From: Bolinopsis microptera | Lineage: Eukaryota; Ctenophora; Tentaculata; Lobata; Bolinopsidae | Reading direction: 5' to 3' | Assembly (NCBI RefSeq): GCF_026151205.1 | Contig: NC_087075.1 | Coordinates: 13,529,628-13,593,627, forward strand | DNA length: 64,000 bases | Shown here: positions 23,255 through 35,114 of the stretch, piece by piece | Layout of the letters: the number at the start of each line of letters is the position of its first letter | Position numbering within the stretch: position 1 is the stretch's first letter | Translations under genes and position numbers: made by a program | Notes under the pieces: generated by a model | Seen by the model: the letters and a program-made list of their open reading frames with translations, nothing else | Told to the model about the DNA's origin: nothing | Databases searched by the model: none

Positions 23255-23700
23255 TGTTTATATTCACCTTTCCAGAGAGTACATATTAGTTAACTTGTAA
23301 TTATGTCTAATCTTAGATAATATTGCAGTTTGTAGTAATTTCAATCACATTTTTACTTGTTAGTTTTTTTTACTGTTAGTTTTAACACAAGATACTCATT
23401 TCTCAAGAAGAACTTGTTTTTAAATAGATAATAATAATCAAGTTGACAAATAAGAACATAAAAATAAAATACAAGCTATCGAGCAAAATAAAAAGGTCAT
23501 TTTCTGAAGAATGTTTTCTTGGTAGAATTATCAAGTAGAGATAATGTTCATATCTGAAATTCTTCGCTCAAGCGTGGCCTGACAAAACCAAGTCTATTGT
23601 CCAACTAGTTAGTAGTTACCACCTAGTTACCACAATTGCACTTAGTTACAAGATGTACTCCTCTAGTAGTTACATGTCACTATATAATGAAGTGTACTTC
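23255..23700. other. SNRPF-TIMM21 intergenic region
   Basis: AT-rich. It should contain the SNRPF 3' end and the TIMM21 promoter or trans-splice region; no distinct motif recognised. Confidence 0.4.
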
Positions 23701-24839
<1,139 letters not shown>

Positions 24840-25019
24840 TTACTTTTTTTCTTTTTTTTTTCTTTGAAAATTCAATTAATTATCATATATATAAATCAAG
24901 CGTTACATTTCAGCCATGCAAAATTACAATGACATATTTTGATATACTAAATGATAAATGGTACTGCAATATAAGTTGCTTAATGTTTGGCCGGATGACA
25001 ACTAACTAAAAGAGAAAAA

Positions 25020-25290
25020 TAAACTTGATTACATTTTTACATAATAATTAATTCGGCTGAACCAACACATAGCAAGAGCCACATTAACGTTTGGGGCAGT
25101 CTACCAAACTTGAATGACGTACAATAACAAGAAATCAAACATATCATAAATAATTATATGGATTTTGTTCATTACAATTCCGTCACAACTGATAGAAGAA
25201 AAAAGAAGGACAAGCGGATAGGAAATTGGACGGACAGAATTGTAACCAACAAAAACAACAAAAAAATCACTGATTTTAGCCATATCTTCT
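25020..25290. other. spacer upstream of SNRPF
   Basis: No gene recognised; AT-rich. It adjoins the coding-like remnant at 25297. Confidence 0.35.
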
Positions 25291-25296
25291 TCTTGC

Positions 25297-25652
25297 TTAG
25301 AGAGCAACTTCTCTTGAATGTAGTTCTATGATTTTAGTCGCATCCGCTATTTTTTCTTTCCTGAACATTCTGTTGTCGTCAGCTGTTTCTGTGGCGGATT
25401 GTAACAATGAACCACAATAATTGTCCAGCATACAGCACACTGTCTCTAACCATTCTGATAACCTTTCTCTAAGCACACTTCTCTGGTTCAGCTTATCAAA
25501 CCGCACATCATCGTTGTGTTCAACTCCGATTTTACATCTAATCTCCTTACCTTGAAAATACTGTCAGTCGCCATGTGTATCCGATTCACATATTCTGTAA
25601 GGAACTGGCCATTCACGACCATATCATCTTCTAACATATCCATATGTTCATT
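25297..25652 (-). pseudogene. coding-like remnant with coiled-coil character, unrecognised
   Basis: Minus-strand frames look protein-coding (MLEDDMVVNGQFLTEYV..., then RLSEWLETVCCMLDNYC... and KIADATKIIELHSRE) but change frame between about 25525 and 25505. The upstream edge at 25652 has an acceptor CTACAG, and 25550 could be a donor (AAG|GTAAGG). However, no acceptor is available close enough, so a frameshift within one exon is the simpler reading. I do not recognise the family. A 33-bp match to the LINE at 14690-14720 (TGTATGTGCAC...TTTCAATC) lies just upstream at 25732-25765, so a retroelement origin is possible. Confidence 0.4.
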
Positions 25653-25769
25653 CTGTAGCGGAAGAGGCATTGTACACGTTGTACAGAAAATGTATGTAAA
25701 CAATGTATACAAATCTACAAAGCCAAAGAGATTGAAATAAATTTTTGTGCACATACAGAATGAAGAGAT

Positions 25770-26548
25770 AATTCAACGCGCACACATGGGGGCAGGGATG
25801 AAGTTGTAAGAGACTTCTGATAAAAGGGTTTCATATTTTTTGTCCATTCAATGGAAAATAATATGTTTGTATCTATTTCAACTCCTTAATGCATAATCTA
25901 CGTTTAAAAAAATTCCCCCTGGCCTACTATTGCCGTAGGAAAAAGGTCGTATGAACTAAGAAATAAGTAATTGCAAATTGGATTTGGATATATGAGGTGG
26001 CCCAACAAGAAAACAACAATTTCAAGAAAACAACAATTTTATTTAGTATCAATTAAAGCACACAAAAATATATTTCATATATATATAACTAGCACGAACT
26101 TTAGATCAGATATCTTAGGGGACTTGGAGTAGCAAGAGATTGACTAGAAGGTATATAACTTTTACAAAGATACGTCGAGAAGAATCCAGGGTGATACAGG
26201 ATCGGAGAGTGCAGACCAAAAGTTTACGCACCCACCTTTGCCTCCTGAGTTCTTGGTTGGATAGAAATTTATGCAAACTTGGTCGTTTATACTCCAAGTC
26301 CCTTTCTTAAAAGAAGTAGTATTAACTATGTCTAGAGTTAGCTTCGTTCAATAATAACAATGTCAATATAATCAATATCAATATCAGATAAACCTACCGA
26401 ATAAATTATTAAATATCAATTAATTCATTCCGATAAAAATTTTTATAAATTTAGATGTTTAACTTATCTAAAAACATTACAACAAATGGTTAAAAAGCGC
26501 CCAAAATCGATTTGAAAGATTTTCTGTCTATAGTACAATCATGATAGT
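25770..26548. other. AT-rich spacer before the provirus
   Basis: No gene recognised; ends at the target-site copy AATA of the large LTR element. Confidence 0.4.
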
Positions 26549-26552
26549 AATA

Positions 26553-27587
26553 TGTAAGCAGTGGACACTTGCTTTTGAGTTCGTAGTTATTTGTATTTAA
26601 TTAAGTTTGCAGACCAATGAAAACAAGATAACTAATAGGAAACAACTCGGATAATAACAAAGGATTACAAATCGACTATACTGGAATACACCTCTAAATT
26701 ACGCTACCCTTAAATAACTTCTACAGCCCTTGCAGCACAACGCCTAGTATCTTAGTATATCAGCCCGCTCTTCCAGAGCCCCGCTGTGGTTACAAGACCA
26801 CCCCATCGTCTGGCTCTATCACGCCCTATTCTGCCTACTTCCCCCTCACGGTCAACCCCTGTTGACCGTGCCTAACGGGATTCCGCCCTTAATCTACTCT
26901 TACAAGACCTCTACAGCACTCGAAGCTCAACGCATGGTATATTAGCCCGCTCGTCCAGAGCCCAGTTGTGGTTACACTACCACCCCCTCGTCTACATCTA
27001 AGCCAGGCAGGTACCGGAGCACAGCTCCACTATATATAATGGACCGTGACAACCTTCTCTCCAGGACCCTACCGTAACGGTTCCTGGATCCAAGGTGTCC
27101 GGCATCAATGACCCCCCTCAGAAAGGGGCAAACTAGCTATCTTTGCTTCTCCAAGCTTTTTACTATTTATAGTGCTCAGTGCGTGCTTTTTCACCCTATC
27201 TCCACACGTGCGCCCTTCCCACCTTGAGCAGCTGGTCTTATCTTCCAACAAAAGATTCATTGTTCCAAGTCACGGTGTCCCGACGAAGTTTGGTTTTAAT
27301 CAAATGAACAAATCAGATGAAGCTACAATTCTAAGGATTCCAAGGTCGTCATAAATCACGCCTAATATCCTATTGTCCTCCCGGTCCCTGACTTCATTTA
27401 TCAATTAGGCTACTTGCTAACTTTATTATCCTCCCTATCTAACTCTCTGACCACAAATTCATACTATAATATAAAATTCTCCGAATAAAAGTTCATACTA
27501 CAATATATTAACGTAACTCTACAAAATTCTCCGAATAAAAGTTTATACTACAATATATTAACGTAACTCTACAAATCACTGCTTACA
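26553..27587 (-). repeat. 3' LTR of the large provirus
   Basis: 1,035 bp, compared base by base with the other LTR: one difference (27513 G, against A at 46825). It contains a TATATATA box on the minus strand near 27032-27040, an imperfect internal duplication of about 90 bp (AGCCCGCTC.TCCAGAGCCC at about 26760 and 26945), and a 10-bp inverted repeat CACGGTCAAC-CCCT-GTTGACCGTG (26847-26870). Confidence 0.97.
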
Positions 27588-29838
27588 CAACTCTTTCAAA
27601 ATAAATATTTTTTAGAACCCTATTATACCTTGCCTTAAACTTTAACATAACACTCAAAATCACGGCTCGTTACATTAAACTACGCTAGCCCGGATCATTC
27701 CGTTTATCATATTTTAATGCCGTGTCCCCAACCCTACTAAATATTAAACATTTTTGAAGTCCATCCTGATTTAAATTAAATCAATTCTCCCTCTACAAAT
27801 TGTCCCTCTATCCTCTATAAAATGTCCCGCTCACTTGACTTTCTCCTCTCCTGTCGGATGTGCACATAGATGTCATTAGAGTATCTTTAGTTACCTCTTC
27901 TTCTCCTCCTCCTTTACGTTTAGCTCTGATTTTACGGAGTGTTTCCGTTAACTCTCGCCGAGTCCTCCTTCGCCCTTCCCCGTCTCCAGCTCCCCTCCTC
28001 CAATCTGATGAAGTGACCTGCTCCCCAGCTCCTCGTGATTGACATCCGCTTCAGGTATGTTTCGTATCTTTTTACCGCCCTTCAATCCGTCTTAATTATG
28101 TCTTACTCTGTACATCATGACGAAATCAGTTCTTCTGACGATCCCTCTGCTCCTCCTCCTTCTGTCACTTTTGAGGAGTACTTTGCGTCGGGTACTTCTC
28201 CCCACTCCACTTGTGGCCTCCGACTCCAAGTCTTCCTATCCAAAATGATATGGTGAGCAGCTCCTCTCCGGATGATTAGATTCGCTCCCTATCTTCATTT
28301 CAAGGTATGTATTGCTCAGCTTTTCTCCACCGCCCCTGGGGGATGATAATCCCCCATAGTTAATCAATCCAGTCTAAGTTTACTTTATAAATTCATTACT
28401 CTTCTACATCTATCAAATTTTTTCGTTTTTAGGTTGGAAGAATAGCGTAAAACCTTTTGGATCAACTGCTCCTACTAGAATGTATTTACAACCTGGTAAG
28501 TCTCCAAGTCTCCGGGTCTCCTCTCAACATCGTTCCATTGTTTCTTTTACTGTGTATCTCTCTTGTTTCACTGGTGTTCCTCTCAATTATGAACCTCTCT
28601 GCGTCTCTCTCTTCTTCTCACACCATGTCTCCGTCTTCCACTCGTTTTCCAACATTTTGTACAGTCCCCTGTATTATCGTACTGTCCTTCCCTCCAGCTT
28701 TCCATATCTGTGTCTTCTTCTAATGTTTCACGTGTCTCCTTCTAATGTGTCACGTGTCTCTTCCCAATGTCTCCATGTGTCTTCTTCCAATGTCTACATG
28801 TGTCTTTTTCCAATGTGTTCACATGTCTCCTTCACAGGTCTCCACGTGTCTCCTCCCAATGTTTTCATATGTCTCTTCCCAATGCCATGTGTCTTCTTCC
28901 TATTTCTCCATGTGTCTTTTTCCAATGAGTTCACGTGTCTCCTTCCAATGTCTCCATGTGTCTTTTTCCAATGTCTCCATGTGTCTTCTTCCAATGTGTT
29001 CACGTGTCTCCTTCACAGGTCTCCACGTGTCTCCTCCCAATGTTTTCATATGTCTCTTCCCAATGCCATGTGCCTTCTTCCAATCTGTCTCCGATCCATG
29101 CTTCTATGTGACCTCCAATTCATCTGTCATCCAATCAGTCTCCGATCCATGTTTCTATGTGACCTCCAATTCATGTGTCCTCCAATCTGTCTCCGATCCA
29201 TGCTTATATGTGACCTCCAAATTCCAATTCATCTGTCATCCGATCTGTCTTCGATCCATACTTCCATGCGACCTCCAATCCATGTGTTCTCCAATCTGTC
29301 TCCGATCCATGCTTCCATGCGACTTCCAATCCATCTGTCATCCAATCTGTTTTCGATCCATACTTCCATGCGACCTCTAATCCATGTGTCCTCCAATCTG
29401 TCTCCAATCCATGCTTCCATACGACCTCCAATCCATGTGTCCTCCAATCTATCTTCGATTTTACCCTATCTTATCTACCTTTTCTGCAAATCCTCGCTAC
29501 TTTATCTACTACAAGAACGGAATACATAATAAAACTCGCCGATGTCAACTGAACATTCAACAATAGCCATTCCGAGATAATTCTGTTTCTCATCTTAACC
29601 CCCAGGTGTTCTAATTAAAGTATTACATTAGACACACCGTTTAGAGTGCTTTTACAATGGCACCTCGTATTCGATTGTTTCCAACGTATTCTGCACTACC
29701 TTAGTTCTAGTCCGTTCAAGATGGCAGGGCTTACTCTCATGCTGTATATATGTTACCCTTACACTTACTTATATACAAACAACTTTATTTCCGTATCTAA
29801 TCTTAGGACTACTTGGGCCTGCTTTGAGTCGCTTACGG
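27588..29838 (-). other. 3' region of the large provirus with minisatellites
   Basis: No conserved gene. 28735-29060 is a repeat of about 21-24 bp, TCTCCATGTGTCTTCTTCCAATG (plus strand). 29090-29460 is built of about 54-bp units with CCATGCTTCCATGYGACCTCCAATC. Long open frames on both strands (for example 28480-29529 plus) come from these repeats. The final 100 bp before the LTR lacks a clear polypurine tract. Confidence 0.6.
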
Positions 29839-30072
29839 TTAACGGCTGGAGGGCAATTTTAAAACTACATGGATCACAAATCTATCCTCTCTTATCGATT
29901 TCTCCACTATGGACATGGTCCCCAGCCTATACGCCAGTGTCGGGTTTTCTTCATATATTGTCCCCTTCAACAACTCTGTCTCTTTTATTACGGTCCTCAT
30001 GTTTTCCTTAGTGAAGATCACGGTAGAAATCGAACCTACCATTGCCCCTCCTAAAACGTCCTTGTATAGCTG
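29839..30072 (-). pseudogene. envelope-like glycoprotein 2, continuation beyond the insertion
   Basis: The minus-strand frame is open from the AGCTG target site into about 78 codons (TKENMRTVIKETELLKGT..., ending VIHVVLKLPSSR). It is in frame with the coding-like sequence on the far side of the inserted element if the target duplication is counted once. I see no clear membrane anchor after it; a further frame change near 29840 may hide it. Confidence 0.5.
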
Positions 30073-30207
30073 TGTTATGAATCGTTGTGACAAGGTAAAC
30101 GCAAGACTAAAAGCTAAAAGCTAAACCAAAACCAAAACCAAAACCCAGGTAGTCATCCTGAATAGTATATCGGTTAATAATACAATAAATTACTAGGATA
30201 TATAACA
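30073..30207 (-). repeat. 3' LTR of the nested element
   Basis: 135 bp, identical to the other copy at 34892-35026; includes an (ACCAAA)n stretch. Confidence 0.96.
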
Positions 30208-30575
30208 TCCCGTTCAACTAAAAAGTGTTAAAACCAATATAGATTTAATAATTTAACTGAATTCGTAAAAAAATGTGATATAAATCAATCGTACAAAATT
30301 TAAAATGTTTGAAAACGTGGTCAAAATGAAATCTACAAAAGTGTGAAGTGAACTCACGTGAAAATGTTGAAACGTGTTGCGCTCGCTACACGATTTAAAA
30401 CTTAGCGCATTCCGTTTAAAACAAAAAATAACGTGTTATTCTTCAAAACTTAAACGTGACAGGGAATATTTATAACTTTATGTTTGATCTGGATAATTTA
30501 ACTGGATTAATGTGTGGTTAGATTTACACATTCAAAATAAAACAACTGTCATAAAATGTGATAATGAAACGTGTT

Positions 30576-32320
30576 TTATGTTCCTCCCAGTTTGCGGTAA
30601 CTTAGCCTGTCTGGTGGTTTACTATCACGTGCAAAGTTTGCTGGCAGAAGCAAATTAGGTTGTTGCAATTCATGCTCTCTAACAATATTAGGTTTTATAG
30701 TGCTACGGTTAATTTCTATGGCAAGCTCACGTGGTTTAAGTACAGGTTGTGCAGTGATTATAGGTTCAACGGCTGCCTTATGGTCAGGCTCAGCGGGTAG
30801 ATTTGGATTATTACCAACTATAATCGAAGTTTCCGGCTCTGTACTCTCAGGTAAGCTAGCTGTCTTCTCGAAATCACCATCAGTAGCTGTAGAACTCTGC
30901 TCATCTCTTATCTCCAGCTCAACTCTCGGTGTATCCGGATGTGTTTGTTGCAACGGTTCTGACACAACAGATCTCTTGATGACCTGGTCCAAATGCTTGC
31001 GGTAGACTCCATCAGGTGTCTTGATCAGTAGCACTTTGGTACCTTCCTTACCCTCGATAACACCGTTTCTCCAGCACTTCTTGTTCTCATCAAAGAACGA
31101 TATAGTGTCATCAATCTTCAGATCACGAAGTCTCGATTCAGCAATCGTGTTCTGATCGTTTAAAGCAACTTTGGAAAACTTACTACTCGAACTCGGGTGT
31201 AGAAAACTCAAGGCGTTTCTCGTCCGTCGTTTCATCATCGCAACTGCAGGCTCTACTCCGGTAGTGGTGTGTGGTGTGTTGCGGTAGTTTAGCAGCCAAT
31301 CAGCCAGGTTACACATAACGTCAGGGTTTTTCAAGATCATCCGTTTCATAGCTCTTTTAAACAGTCCGACTGCAACTTCTGCTTGTCCATTACTTGCAGG
31401 TGAGTAAGCAGGAATAAGCACGTGTCGAATCTGGTTATTGTTCGTGAATACTTTAAACTCTTCTGAAGTTAAACTCGATCCATTGTCTGATACTAGTATC
31501 TTGGGTAGTCCCCAACGGCTAAAGATGTCTCGTAACTCTTGAATCACTCTCTTACTTGTAATGTTCGTCATTCTAACAACTTCTAACCATTTTGAATACG
31601 AACAGATAACTATCAGCCACATAGATCCAAGAAAGGGTCCACAGAAATCTAGATGAATCCGCTCCCAAGCCTCCATAGTTTTAGCCCATGGGTGTGGTGT
31701 AGATCTAGCGGGTTTCTTCTGGTTTAGTTGACATGGTTCACATAGTTTAACCATTTTCTCGATCTCAGCATCCATGTTTGGCCAATAAACATAGCCTCTC
31801 GCTAGTGCTTTGGTCTGTGAAATGCCCATGTGTGTTGCATGAAGCATTGAAAGCACGCTCTTTCTCATACTCTCTGGAATAACAACTCGAGATCCCCAGA
31901 CAATACAGTTCTGGTCTACTGACAACTCGTTTCGACGTGTGTAAAACGGTTTCAGCTCGACATCAACAGGGGGTTTCTCGTTCCAGCCGTCTTTAACAAA
32001 CTGTAACACTCGACCAAGTGTTTTGTCTCTTCTTGTGTGACTAGCTATTAACTCAGCGTCAATCAAAGGTTTGTCATCACCGAAGTAGTGCACGCTGAAA
32101 ACAGTATCTAGAGGTTTCATTTCAAACTCCTCTGTTAACTCGTCATCAAACTCTCTCGTCTCTGCCGATGTGTCTAAAGGCAGTGGAAAACGGGAACATA
32201 GATCAGCATTACAATGTTTACCAGTGGGTCGAAACTGGATCTTGTAAGTGTAACCGCTTAGGAACAATGACCATCGTTGTAAACGACCTGCCACCATGCT
32301 AGGAATTCCACGACTAGGGT
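30576..32320 (-). CDS. pol: RNase H end and integrase of the nested element
   Basis: About 575 codons. It begins with the C-terminal RNase H segment (LQRWSLFLSGYTYKIQF...HCNADLCSRFP). Integrase follows: HHCC zinc motif (HATHMGISQTKALA...CEPCQLNQ), then the DDE core with HLDFCGPFLG, LVSDNGSSL and ASNGQAEVAV, and a chromatin-end region with KCWRNGVIEGKEGTKVLL. It is in a different frame from the upstream polyprotein because of an apparent 1-nt deletion near 32335. The tail (SLPESTEPETSIIVGN) is Ser/Pro/Glu-rich. Confidence 0.92.
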
Positions 32321-34891
32321 GAAAGATTCCAGCGGCTTGTGGTCTGTAACTAGGGTAAACGGTCGTCCAAAAAGATAACGGTGCAGTCTCTTAGTCGCCC
32401 AAACTATTGCCAATGCTTCTTTTTCTATCATGGAATAGTTTCTCTCAGATTTCGTCAGAGTTCGAGATATATACTCGATCGGTCGCTCTGTCCCATTTTC
32501 ATCAATATGTGACATAACAGCTCCTAAACCAACGGATGAAGCGTCCGTGTCAAGCTTTAACTCCAGCTCAGGGTTGTAGACTGTTAGAACCAAGTCAGAC
32601 GATAACAGCGCTTTTAACTCATCAAAAGCTCTCTTTTCTTTATCTCCAAAGTGGAAAATACTGTCAGCGGGTCTTAAACGGTTAAGTGGTTCAACAACTG
32701 TTGACATGTTGGGAATAAAACGTGAATAGTACTGTGCACCACCAAGAAATGATATCATCTCCGCTCTAGTAGTAGGATACGGTGCTCTCACTATGGTTTC
32801 AACTTTCGAACTCAGCGGTCTTATCCCGTCAGCAGATATTTCATGGCCTAGAAATGTCACCTTAGGCTCCATGAAAACACACTTGTCTAGCCGGCATTTG
32901 TAGCCTTCATTCTCTAGTGCTGTAATCACCGTTCTCACGTTCTTCATGTGACTCTCATCATCAGGTCCTGTTACTAGGATGTCGTCAACACGCCATGCTG
33001 TGTTCTCCGTCTTTCTCAAGGTATCATCCATCTTGCGTTCAAATATCGGTCCGGCAGATGAAATACCGAATGGTAGAGAAGTAGGACTGAACAATCCTTT
33101 GTGTGTGTTCAAAGTCACAATCTTTTGGTCACATTCTCTCAACTTCAAACTATTATAAGCGGCTCTGATATCCAGCTTAGTAAACAGTTTACCTCCGACA
33201 ATCTTACTCAAGCAATCTTCTATCATAGGAAGTGGGTAAATAGCTGTGTCGAGATTAGGATTTACAGTAGTCTTGTAGTCACCACATATGCGAATCGTAC
33301 CATCCGCTTTCATGACAGGAACTATGGGTGAAGCCCAGTCTGAGTGCTCTGTTGGAATCAGCTGTCCATTTTTCACTAACTCGTCTATGGCTTTCCCAAC
33401 CTTGTCTACGATGGCAAATGGGACCTGCCTTGCCTTGCAAAACTTTGCTCTTGCATCAGGCTTAAATTGTAGACAAGCTTCGAATCCCTTAACAGTTCCA
33501 ACACCAGGATCGAACACAGGACTGCGGAGTATCTCACTAACAAATTCATCTCTCTGAAGCTTGGAGACAGCGTAAGATTGCTCAACATCAACAAGTCCTA
33601 TCATATGATCCAACCAGTCTTTACCAAACATCTGGATGATCCACTCTCGACCTAGGAGTGTGGGAAACCGACAATCGACAACATATAGTGGTAAAATCCA
33701 TTTCTTGCCTCTAAATTCAACGTTTACAAGGGCCTTGCAGTCAATGCTTTCACAATTAAAATTAGCTACTCGCAATTTCTGGGAACATGGAACAATCTGG
33801 CAATCAGTTAGTCCTAGTCTAGCAAAATCAGACTTACTTATACAGCTTAAAGATGAACCAGTATCTAACTCCATTTTCAAAATCTTATCATTAATCTTAA
33901 CTTTAAGAAATGGTTTCTGATTACAATCAATACAACTGGATAAATTACTAACAACTGATGCAGGAAGAGTACCATCGGGAACAGGAGTCTGTACTGGAAT
34001 CTGGACAGGATCAGCCGTCTCCACGCAGTACAACGTGTTCTCCGACTCTTGATGTGTGTACCCATAATCAGCAGCGCGAGCGTTGCCATCATCATGATCA
34101 CCAATCCCTTCAACACAATGGGATTGCTTCTTAGCGGAACGACAGTTCTTCGCGATATGTCCGGGTTTGCGACAGTTTCTGCAACGAACTTTGCAGTTTT
34201 TCGCAACATGACCACGAACAGTACAACGTGAACAAACAATGCTAAGGTCGGCCTTCTGATGGAACTTAGAGTTTTGAGGTTTTTGAAACTTCCCGGGTTT
34301 TTGAACATAGTGTGTTGTGACTGACATTGAACTTTGCAGAGCGTTCTCCTTCGTCTGAGCTTTATCGAACAAGCTGGCAGACGTGTCGTTGGTAGCAGAT
34401 TCTGATATGAGTTCAGCACGTATCCTATCAGAGGATAGTCCAGCCACAAAACGTGTACGCACCATTAAATCAAACAAATCACCGAACTGACAAACATTAG
34501 CAGCTTCCTTCAATCGTGACATAAAAGTACATAAGGATTCACCAGCAATCTGATTTAAAGTCATAAACTTCTGCTGTTGAGCTACAATGTTCGTTTTGGG
34601 TGATAACCGATCAACAAGAGTTTTTCTCAGGGTAGCGTAGTCAGTGTCTTTAATTTCAGCTGGAAATGTAAATGCACGCAACTTCTTCAACGCGTCATGC
34701 CCCAGATTGACTGTTAACAGTGTTCTCATGAGTTCTGCTTTTTTAGCAGTTTTCTCGTTTGCGTCATCTGGTAACTTATCTGCGTGTGCGAAAATGAACA
34801 CAGAAGCAGCGTTTTCAAAGATTTCCAGCCACTCTCTGACACAATCAGTTTCCTTGGATAAGCGTAAGTTCGAAACCAGACTCGTCGCCAT
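32258..34891 (-). CDS. gag-pol: Gag-protease-RT polyprotein of the nested element
   Basis: The start ATG at 34891 is the first base after the LTR; the frame also stays open into the LTR. Two zinc knuckles (CSRCTVRGHVAKNC, CRNCRKPGHIAKNC) lie near 230-265, and the protease has MELDTGSSLSCISKSDF. RT shows GKLFTKLDIRAAYNSLKL, FSPTSLPFGISSAG, the catalytic box RVDDILVTG (the aromatic of YxDD is Arg here) and VTFLGHEISADGIRP. The start of RNase H (LKLDTDASSVGLGAVM, LVTDHKPLE) follows. Gag and Pol are in one frame. The frame is lost just after KPLE (about 32335) by what looks like loss of one A, and the rest of RNase H and integrase continue in the next entry. Confidence 0.93.
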   Translation of the reverse strand: MATSLVSNLRLSKETDCVREWLEIFENAASVFIFAHADKLPDDANEKTAKKAELMRTLLTVNLGHDALKKLRAFTFPAEIKDTDYATLRKTLVDRLSPKTNIVAQQQKFMTLNQIAGESLCTFMSRLKEAANVCQFGDLFDLMVRTRFVAGLSSDRIRAELISESATNDTSASLFDKAQTKENALQSSMSVTTHYVQKPGKFQKPQNSKFHQKADLSIVCSRCTVRGHVAKNCKVRCRNCRKPGHIAKNCRSAKKQSHCVEGIGDHDDGNARAADYGYTHQESENTLYCVETADPVQIPVQTPVPDGTLPASVVSNLSSCIDCNQKPFLKVKINDKILKMELDTGSSLSCISKSDFARLGLTDCQIVPCSQKLRVANFNCESIDCKALVNVEFRGKKWILPLYVVDCRFPTLLGREWIIQMFGKDWLDHMIGLVDVEQSYAVSKLQRDEFVSEILRSPVFDPGVGTVKGFEACLQFKPDARAKFCKARQVPFAIVDKVGKAIDELVKNGQLIPTEHSDWASPIVPVMKADGTIRICGDYKTTVNPNLDTAIYPLPMIEDCLSKIVGGKLFTKLDIRAAYNSLKLRECDQKIVTLNTHKGLFSPTSLPFGISSAGPIFERKMDDTLRKTENTAWRVDDILVTGPDDESHMKNVRTVITALENEGYKCRLDKCVFMEPKVTFLGHEISADGIRPLSSKVETIVRAPYPTTRAEMISFLGGAQYYSRFIPNMSTVVEPLNRLRPADSIFHFGDKEKRAFDELKALLSSDLVLTVYNPELELKLDTDASSVGLGAVMSHIDENGTERPIEYISRTLTKSERNYSMIEKEALAIVWATKRLHRYLFGRPFTLVTDHKPLESFTLVVEFLAWWQVVYNDGHCS
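34868..34890 (-). promoter_or_regulatory. primer-binding site of the nested element
   Basis: The minus strand after the LTR reads TGGCGACGAGTCTGGTTTCG, whose complement looks like a whole tRNA 3' arm (TTCGAAA loop, ACTCGTC acceptor strand, G discriminator, CCA). A tRNA-Ser-type acceptor is my best guess. It overlaps the Gag start codon. Confidence 0.65.
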
Positions 34892-35026
34892 TGTTATGAA
34901 TCGTTGTGACAAGGTAAACGCAAGACTAAAAGCTAAAAGCTAAACCAAAACCAAAACCAAAACCCAGGTAGTCATCCTGAATAGTATATCGGTTAATAAT
35001 ACAATAAATTACTAGGATATATAACA
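34892..35026 (-). repeat. 5' LTR of the nested element
   Basis: 135 bp, identical to 30073-30207; unusually short for an LTR that must hold a promoter. Directly followed by ATGGCGACGAGTC. Confidence 0.96.
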
Positions 35027-35114
35027 AGCTGGTACAAGAAATCCTTCCACTCCATCAATCTCCTCATATTCAAAATATGGAACCCCAAACTACTTACCCC
35101 ACAATGTAATCGTC

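Larger units (their letters stand above)
30073..35026 (-). mobile_element. 4.95-kb Ty3/gypsy retrotransposon nested in the provirus
   Basis: The LTRs (30073-30207 and 34892-35026) are 135 bp, start TGTTAT, end ATAACA and are identical. The target duplication is AGCTG (30068-30072, 35027-35031). It carries Gag-protease-RT and RNase H-integrase on the minus strand and no envelope gene. It lies in the same orientation as its host. Confidence 0.96.

Noticed and set aside
27172-27354. 60-codon frame present in both LTRs (27172-27354 and 46484-46666)
   Set aside because: Antisense to the element and repeated only because it is LTR sequence; no start context or domain evidence.
28480-29529. 349-codon plus-strand frame rich in Ser, Cys and Pro
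   Set aside because: Antisense to the provirus and composed of two minisatellites; no domain, and open frames occur on the other strand too.
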